Below are positions 5,318 to 9,473 of a stretch of 9,473 bases of DNA, piece after piece. The translations under genes and the position numbers were made by a program. Each line of letters opens with the position of its first letter. Position 1 is the first letter of the stretch. The DNA is from Flemingiibacterium sp964603455 (lineage in GTDB: Bacteria; Bacillota; Clostridia; Oscillospirales; CAG-272), in NCBI GenBank assembly GCA_964603455.1, contig CAZRVL010000077.1, positions 1-9,473 of the forward strand. The letters are read 5' to 3'. The notes below the pieces were generated by a model that was given only the letters and a program-made list of their open reading frames with translations, ran no database searches and was not told the DNA's origin.

Positions 5318-5944
5318 ATGACAGATTACGAGAAAATGAAGTCGGGGGACGTCTACGTGTGCGCGTCGGATGAACTCGCCGAGAAACAGACCGAATGCCT
5401 TGAAAGATTGTACGATTTTAATCAAACACGACCGTCAGAAGGCGAAAAGCGTGCCGAAATGCTCAAAAAATTGCTCGCGGAAGTCGGCGAAGGCTGCTAT
5501 GTCGAGCCGCCGCTCCATGCAAATTGGGGCTGCCATACTCATTTCGGAAAAGGAATCTATGCGAATTTCAACTTGACACTTGTAGATGATACTGATATTT
5601 ATGTCGGAGATTATACGATGTTCGCGCCGAATGTCGTCATCTCGACCGCCGGACACCCGATAGCTCCCGAACTGCGCGGCAAAAACGTCTGCCAGTTCAA
5701 TATGCCTGTACATATCGGCAAAAATGTCTGGCTCGGAGCGGGGGTCATCGTCCTGCCGGGCGTGACTATCGGCGATAATTCGGTCATCGGAGCAGGTAGC
5801 GTTGTTACACGCGACATTCCTGCGAACGTTGTCGCGCTCGGAACGCCGTGCAAAGTGGTCAGAGAGATAAGCGACCGCGACCGCGAGTATTATTTCAAGG
5901 ATCGGAAGATCGATCCGGCGATATTTGATGCGGTAAAAGCGTGA
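5318..5944 (+). CDS. Maltose/galactoside O-acetyltransferase-type hexapeptide acyltransferase
   Basis: A 208-residue acetyl-CoA-dependent O-acetyltransferase of the left-handed beta-helix family, close to LacA/Maa/NodL in layout and length. An N-terminal alpha-helical cap (residues 1-60, starting TDYEKMKSGDVY) matches the maltose-acetyltransferase cap domain. Hexapeptide coils follow, with HIGKNVWLGAGVIVLPGVT (132-150) and IGDNSVIGAGSVVTRDIP (151-168). STAGHPIAPELR (109-120) carries the likely catalytic histidine, His113, and ALGTPCKVVREI (173-184) is the usual CoA-proximal end. The frame is open seven codons further up to a TTG, but ATG 5318 has AAAGGA eight bases before it and aligns with the normal family start. 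It probably shares a transcript with the glycosyltransferase and ends at the terminator 17 bp downstream. The acceptor sugar is unknown: a soluble sugar for detoxification, or a glycolipid or wall sugar, are both possible. Confidence 0.9.
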   Translation: MTDYEKMKSGDVYVCASDELAEKQTECLERLYDFNQTRPSEGEKRAEMLKKLLAEVGEGCYVEPPLHANWGCHTHFGKGIYANFNLTLVDDTDIYVGDYTMFAPNVVISTAGHPIAPELRGKNVCQFNMPVHIGKNVWLGAGVIVLPGVTIGDNSVIGAGSVVTRDIPANVVALGTPCKVVREISDRDREYYFKDRKIDPAIFDAVKA

Positions 5945-5960
5945 TTTTCTCTTAATAAAC

Positions 5961-5989
5961 AAAATCCCTTGCATTACGCAAGGGATTTT
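5961..5989. terminator. Bidirectional intrinsic terminator between convergent genes
   Basis: A perfect 12-bp stem AAAATCCCTTGC/GCAAGGGATTTT with loop ATTAC has T-runs on both strands (ATTTTTG on plus, AAAATCCC reversed on minus). It lies between the plus-strand acetyltransferase stop (5944) and the minus-strand GH13 stop (6004), so it can end both transcripts. Confidence 0.93.
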
Positions 5990-6003
5990 TGCTATATATA
6001 TCG

Positions 6004-8058
6004 TCAATCTGCACAAATTACAAATTCGTTACTGTTCAGCCATAATTTAAACTCATACGGTTCAAATTTGACTCTTCCGATGTCCTGAATATCGCATTCT
6101 ACCACATCGGCAGAGAAGTTTAACACAAGTTTAATATTTTCTGAATTACTTATGTCTCGACGAACTATGCACATCAGTCGCTCATCGCTCGGATAGACCG
6201 AATAATCTGCTTCGGTGTGATAGATGAACCGCTGCAATTTCTCTCGGGTTGACAGCATATTTTTCACAAATCGTCCGTATTCTTCGCCGTCTTCGCAGCC
6301 TGCGAATGCCTGTATTCCACCGTCAACGAAGCAGTCGAGCGTGAACAATGCCTTTGCCGCTCTGAGTCCGAAACGTTCGTAGCTGTACAGACCGTCCTCG
6401 ATAACACCATTATTCCATGTGTCGTGATTGTCGGCGAAGTTCAACCATAATGAACCTGTCGGGTAGGTCTTCTGACGCATTTCGAGATGGTGCTGCATTT
6501 GCGAAATATTCATATTGTTTTCAAGAATCGTTTTCATCTTGAAGTACATATCGTATGAATAGCTTGCATCACACTGGTCTGCATACTGATAATAGGGCGT
6601 TTCGACTATGAAAACTATGTTCGGTTTTATGTCGTCAATGCGCTCACGTGTTCTTCTGAAAAGTTCGCAGTGTCCGCGATTCAATGAACTTCCGTGCGAA
6701 TAGGGCAGATCATCCGCGGAATTTACGCCGCAGCCCCATTCGGGCGCATCGAATCTGAAGCCGTCAACTCCCCAGTCGCGTACCGAGATCTCCATCGCCT
6801 CGGCGAAATATTCCTGAAATCCGCGGTTTGTGTGGTCGAATATCCAGGTGTAGCATTTGAATATCTCGTTCGGATTTTCGTAGATGAACCAATCAGGATG
6901 TTCCTCACGCAGCGGATTGATACGTCCGCGCTCGACTCCGACCAATTCGGGTATCTTTTTTTGCCATTCCGGCCAATAATAACGGCGCGATGAATAGTGT
7001 TCCTTGTCGAAATCGGCGATCTCGGTGTCGATACAGCCGTGCATGAGCACGTCAAGAATGACTTTCATTCCGAGTTCGTGTGCGCGTTCGATTATCGGGC
7101 GGATAGATTCGCCTGCTCCGTGCTGAATATCGGGATTTTTGAGATCGTAGACCGTGTAGCAGGGGAAAAGGAAGGACGGCATGAGTTCGATCGTGTTGAA
7201 CCCAAACGATTTTATGCGTTCGAGGTCGTTCGCAAGCTCGATGGGATGGTCATAGCGATGGTGACATTTGCTCTCGGACAGCTTGAGCGGCCCGATCTCG
7301 ACCTCATAGCAGACGAGCGAACGTATCAATTCCTCGTTTTCGCGGTGTACACGCAGCCCAACAGCTTCTAAATTTCGACTTACTGCCTTAGCAGTATTCA
7401 GCACATTTTCACAAAACATATCGTACTCGATTTCGAGAATTTTTAACGATTCACCATTTTCGAGTTCGTTCTGAATGTCGAGGTTGGCATTAAGATTTGC
7501 GTCAAATCCGCATTTTTCCTTACGCGGATCAAACCACGCTGCGACTGTTTCACTGCCATTGGTAAGGAATCCGGGATGTGCAGTGCGTATTGCCGGGGCA
7601 AATCCGTCAAATTGCACAAGAGATATGAACATTTTACGAACGATAACTTTCTCGCCGCGGTTCGTTATCTCGAAGCTTCTTGTGAATCCGCTTCTGTCCG
7701 AGCTTATTCGGTAAATTTTATTTACTTCTAACTGTCCGATGCGTACTAAGACTTGAAGCTCGACCGCAGAATCTGTCTTTACCAGTTTATGCGAAAGATA
7801 TTCGGACGGACATTCGACTGTATCGGCATTTTCAAGACTGAGCCCTGCCCAGTTTTTGTTGATATTCACCATATCGAGTGTTGAACGATATTTTCCATTC
7901 AAAGTGAATTTTAGCTCTATTTTGTCCGAATTGTAAACTTTTCCGTTGTGTTCGATGGCTTTGAGTTCGCCGTCGATTCCGAAATGCAGTTTGAAATTCT
8001 TGTTGCCGAATATCATTCCGCTGTCATTTTTTGTAAATTCAAGATCTTTGTATAGCAT
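6004..8058 (-). CDS. GH13 alpha-amylase-family glycosidase, cytoplasmic
   Basis: A 684-residue enzyme of the GH13 clan, which cleaves or transfers alpha-glucosidic bonds. Residues 1-250 form a beta-rich N-terminal region without recognisable catalytic motifs. The (beta/alpha)8 barrel follows with the four GH13 regions: region I VILDVLMHG (333-341), region II GFRFDAPEW (433-441, nucleophile Asp437), region III FIVETPYY (483-490, acid/base Glu486), and region IV FADNHDT (541-547, Asp546). All three catalytic carboxylates are present. Region I is unusual because the common Asn before His is Met. A short C-terminal beta domain starts near 610 (LMCIVRRD, LVLNFSADV). There is no signal peptide or anchor, so it should act in the cytoplasm on imported sugar. 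The ATG at 8058 has AAGGTGG just upstream, overlapping the TAA of the solute-binding gene 11 bp away, so translation is probably coupled. The exact substrate and whether it hydrolyses or transfers cannot be told. Confidence 0.88.
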   Translation of the reverse strand: MLYKDLEFTKNDSGMIFGNKNFKLHFGIDGELKAIEHNGKVYNSDKIELKFTLNGKYRSTLDMVNINKNWAGLSLENADTVECPSEYLSHKLVKTDSAVELQVLVRIGQLEVNKIYRISSDRSGFTRSFEITNRGEKVIVRKMFISLVQFDGFAPAIRTAHPGFLTNGSETVAAWFDPRKEKCGFDANLNANLDIQNELENGESLKILEIEYDMFCENVLNTAKAVSRNLEAVGLRVHRENEELIRSLVCYEVEIGPLKLSESKCHHRYDHPIELANDLERIKSFGFNTIELMPSFLFPCYTVYDLKNPDIQHGAGESIRPIIERAHELGMKVILDVLMHGCIDTEIADFDKEHYSSRRYYWPEWQKKIPELVGVERGRINPLREEHPDWFIYENPNEIFKCYTWIFDHTNRGFQEYFAEAMEISVRDWGVDGFRFDAPEWGCGVNSADDLPYSHGSSLNRGHCELFRRTRERIDDIKPNIVFIVETPYYQYADQCDASYSYDMYFKMKTILENNMNISQMQHHLEMRQKTYPTGSLWLNFADNHDTWNNGVIEDGLYSYERFGLRAAKALFTLDCFVDGGIQAFAGCEDGEEYGRFVKNMLSTREKLQRFIYHTEADYSVYPSDERLMCIVRRDISNSENIKLVLNFSADVVECDIQDIGRVKFEPYEFKLWLNSNEFVICAD

Positions 8059-8069
8059 AGTCCACCTTA

Positions 8070-9473
8070 TTATTCGAACGATTCAACGTCATCATAGAAC
8101 TTTTGCAGGGTGGTCTCGTTCTTCTGATAGGTTTCCTCGTATTTTGACATATAGTTTTCGTTGTTATTTCCGACCATATCGACGAATACATTCGCATATC
8201 CGCCGCTGACTGCGCTGAATGTGAACGCAAAGTTAAAGCTGAGTCCTGTTTTTATGAGGTCGTACATCTGCGACGTTTCATCGTCATGCGAATATTTTAC
8301 CTTGAGCGCGGTCTCGAAGTATACCGGGCTGACATCGCGGTAGTTCTGCGATGCCATCGCTTCCATAGCTGCGCCGACTGCATCAAGCTTATCGCAGGTC
8401 TTCGGGATCACCATCGAGCTGTATACGTTGCGCGCCAAAGTGTAATAATTTTCCTGCTCCTCATCGTACTTGGGGTAGGGGATTATGCCGTAGTCGCTTT
8501 CCATGTCGCGGAATACCGTGCTGATCTGGTTAAATTCGCTCGTTATCATGAGCAGATTGCCACTCTTGAACATTGAACGGTATACATCGTGATATTCTGC
8601 AACGTTTGCCGGGTCTGCGTCTGATTTATTCATGTAGAATATTCCGTCATTGTTGTTGAAAATGTTTACTATATTCTGCATGACGTTTACTGTGTGCTCC
8701 GAATCGCCGCTTATGTGGTAGCGTCCGTCATCGCCGCGCTTCGCAAATTCGGCTTCGAGCGATGCCATGAAGCCGCACATATGGTTATAGTCGTTTACTA
8801 CAACGCCCAAACGGTCTCCGGCACTGACCTTAGAATCTCCGTCAAGGTCGCTGTATGCCGAAATTCCGATCTCCTTCATCTTGTTGAGTGTCCATTTTCC
8901 GCTGTTTACGAGGTCATAGAGATTCTCGACCTTCAGCGATTCGGCGAGCTGCTTGTTGAAAAGCATACAATATATCCTCTGGGTCAGTTCGAGTGAGATG
9001 TCACCCGAGGCGAAATACAATTTCCCGTTTATCGCGGCGAGGTCGGTCAGTCCGGACGACCACCACGGCTTGTCGAAGTTCAGATATTTCACTTCGAGAA
9101 GGTCGTTCAGCACGCCCTTTTGTATCAGCGTCGGGACGTTAAAGGTCAAAACTCCGCAGAGATCGTATTCGTTGTCGCCGGCGAGAACGCTGTTCGTGAT
9201 CGCGTTCATGTAAGAGTCACGGTCGGCATTCGCTGTGCCTGCGAGCGGGATTATGTTGAAGCTGAGACCGAGACGTTCCTCGACCTTTCGGTTTGAATTG
9301 TACACTGCATCGTCAACGATGTCGCCTGTCTGCTCACCGACATAGAATGAGTTCTGCACATCATCTCGATAGAGTACGTTTATTACTTCGCCGTCAAAAT
9401 TCAGACCGGCAGGGAGATCATCCCTCTCGAAATTTCCGGAATCATCTTCTTGATAAACGGTCGAGGTGTCTTG
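8070..9473 (-). CDS. Extracellular solute-binding protein of a carbohydrate ABC importer (partial, N-terminus beyond window)
   Basis: A substrate-binding protein of the large bacterial extracellular solute-binding family that delivers sugars or oligosaccharides to an ABC permease. The frame stays open from the right window edge to TAA at 8070-8072, giving 467 codons. An internal GTG at 9359 is not the real start, because the upstream codons continue the fold with DLPAGLNFDGEVINVLYRDD. That strand precedes FYVGEQTGDIVDDAVYNSN and VEERLGLSFNII, the usual first lobe of this family. Further marks are EYDLCGVLTF, the hinge-like GKLYFASGDISLEL, DGDSKVSAGDRLGVV (a calcium-loop-like acidic stretch) and YGIIPYPKYDEEQ. 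The signal peptide and lipobox must lie outside the window. It ends with a charged helix, YEETYQKNETTLQKFYDD. The adjacent GH13 gene points to an alpha-glucan oligosaccharide or related ligand, which is inference. Confidence 0.87.
   Translation of the reverse strand, partial: QDTSTVYQEDDSGNFERDDLPAGLNFDGEVINVLYRDDVQNSFYVGEQTGDIVDDAVYNSNRKVEERLGLSFNIIPLAGTANADRDSYMNAITNSVLAGDNEYDLCGVLTFNVPTLIQKGVLNDLLEVKYLNFDKPWWSSGLTDLAAINGKLYFASGDISLELTQRIYCMLFNKQLAESLKVENLYDLVNSGKWTLNKMKEIGISAYSDLDGDSKVSAGDRLGVVVNDYNHMCGFMASLEAEFAKRGDDGRYHISGDSEHTVNVMQNIVNIFNNNDGIFYMNKSDADPANVAEYHDVYRSMFKSGNLLMITSEFNQISTVFRDMESDYGIIPYPKYDEEQENYYTLARNVYSSMVIPKTCDKLDAVGAAMEAMASQNYRDVSPVYFETALKVKYSHDDETSQMYDLIKTGLSFNFAFTFSAVSGGYANVFVDMVGNNNENYMSKYEETYQKNETTLQKFYDDVESFE

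Noticed and set aside
9357..9359. GTG as the start of the solute-binding protein
   Set aside because: The frame stays open to the window edge and the upstream codons encode the expected first beta strand of the fold, so the gene is partial.
1..9473. Mobile elements, CRISPR arrays, defence or toxin-antitoxin genes
   Set aside because: No transposase or integrase motifs, no regularly spaced repeats and no tRNA-end duplication were seen; every sizeable gene is accounted for by transport or metabolism.

Overview
The window looks like a piece of a Clostridia chromosome, most likely Oscillospiraceae/Ruminococcaceae-like. This rests on the style of the proteins (a permuted lipoprotein PstS, a fused PstC-PstA permease, a UgtP/MGDG-synthase-type glycosyltransferase), AT-rich intergenic DNA with consensus sigma-A promoters, and AGGAG-type ribosome sites. 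It is inference from family resemblance; no 16S or marker gene is present.

Left part (1-3460, minus strand): a high-affinity phosphate uptake operon read right to left, pstS - pstC/pstA fusion - pstB. pstB runs off the left edge before its Walker B motif. Upstream of pstS there is a TATAAT box, a perfect 8-bp dyad at the predicted transcript start, and a cluster of TTTACA-like repeats that could be a Pho box. Two protein architectures stand out: PstS has its two lobes in swapped sequence order, and both permease subunits are one 604-residue chain.

Middle part (3461-5990): a minus-strand tRNA-Leu(UAG) with its own near-perfect promoter and a strong terminator. Next comes a divergent plus-strand unit from a near-consensus promoter at 3894-3922, with a roughly 170-nt leader of several hairpins. 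This unit encodes a diacylglycerol glycosyltransferase-type enzyme and a maltose/galactoside O-acetyltransferase-type LbH enzyme. It ends at a bidirectional terminator (5961-5989).

Right part (6004-9473, minus strand): a carbohydrate-type extracellular solute-binding protein, entering from the right edge with its N-terminus missing, is followed after 11 bp by a GH13-family glycosidase without a signal peptide. This suggests uptake of an oligosaccharide and its hydrolysis or rearrangement in the cytoplasm.

Functionally the window mixes phosphate acquisition, a possible glycolipid/sugar-modification pair, and sugar uptake. Phosphate starvation and glycolipid synthesis are linked in several bacteria, so their adjacency is noted, but no Pho-like repeats are visible in front of the glycosyltransferase. 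I see no mobile element, CRISPR array, toxin-antitoxin pair or defence system. The best candidates for something undescribed are the structured leader at 3929-4100 and the divergent GH13 enzyme.
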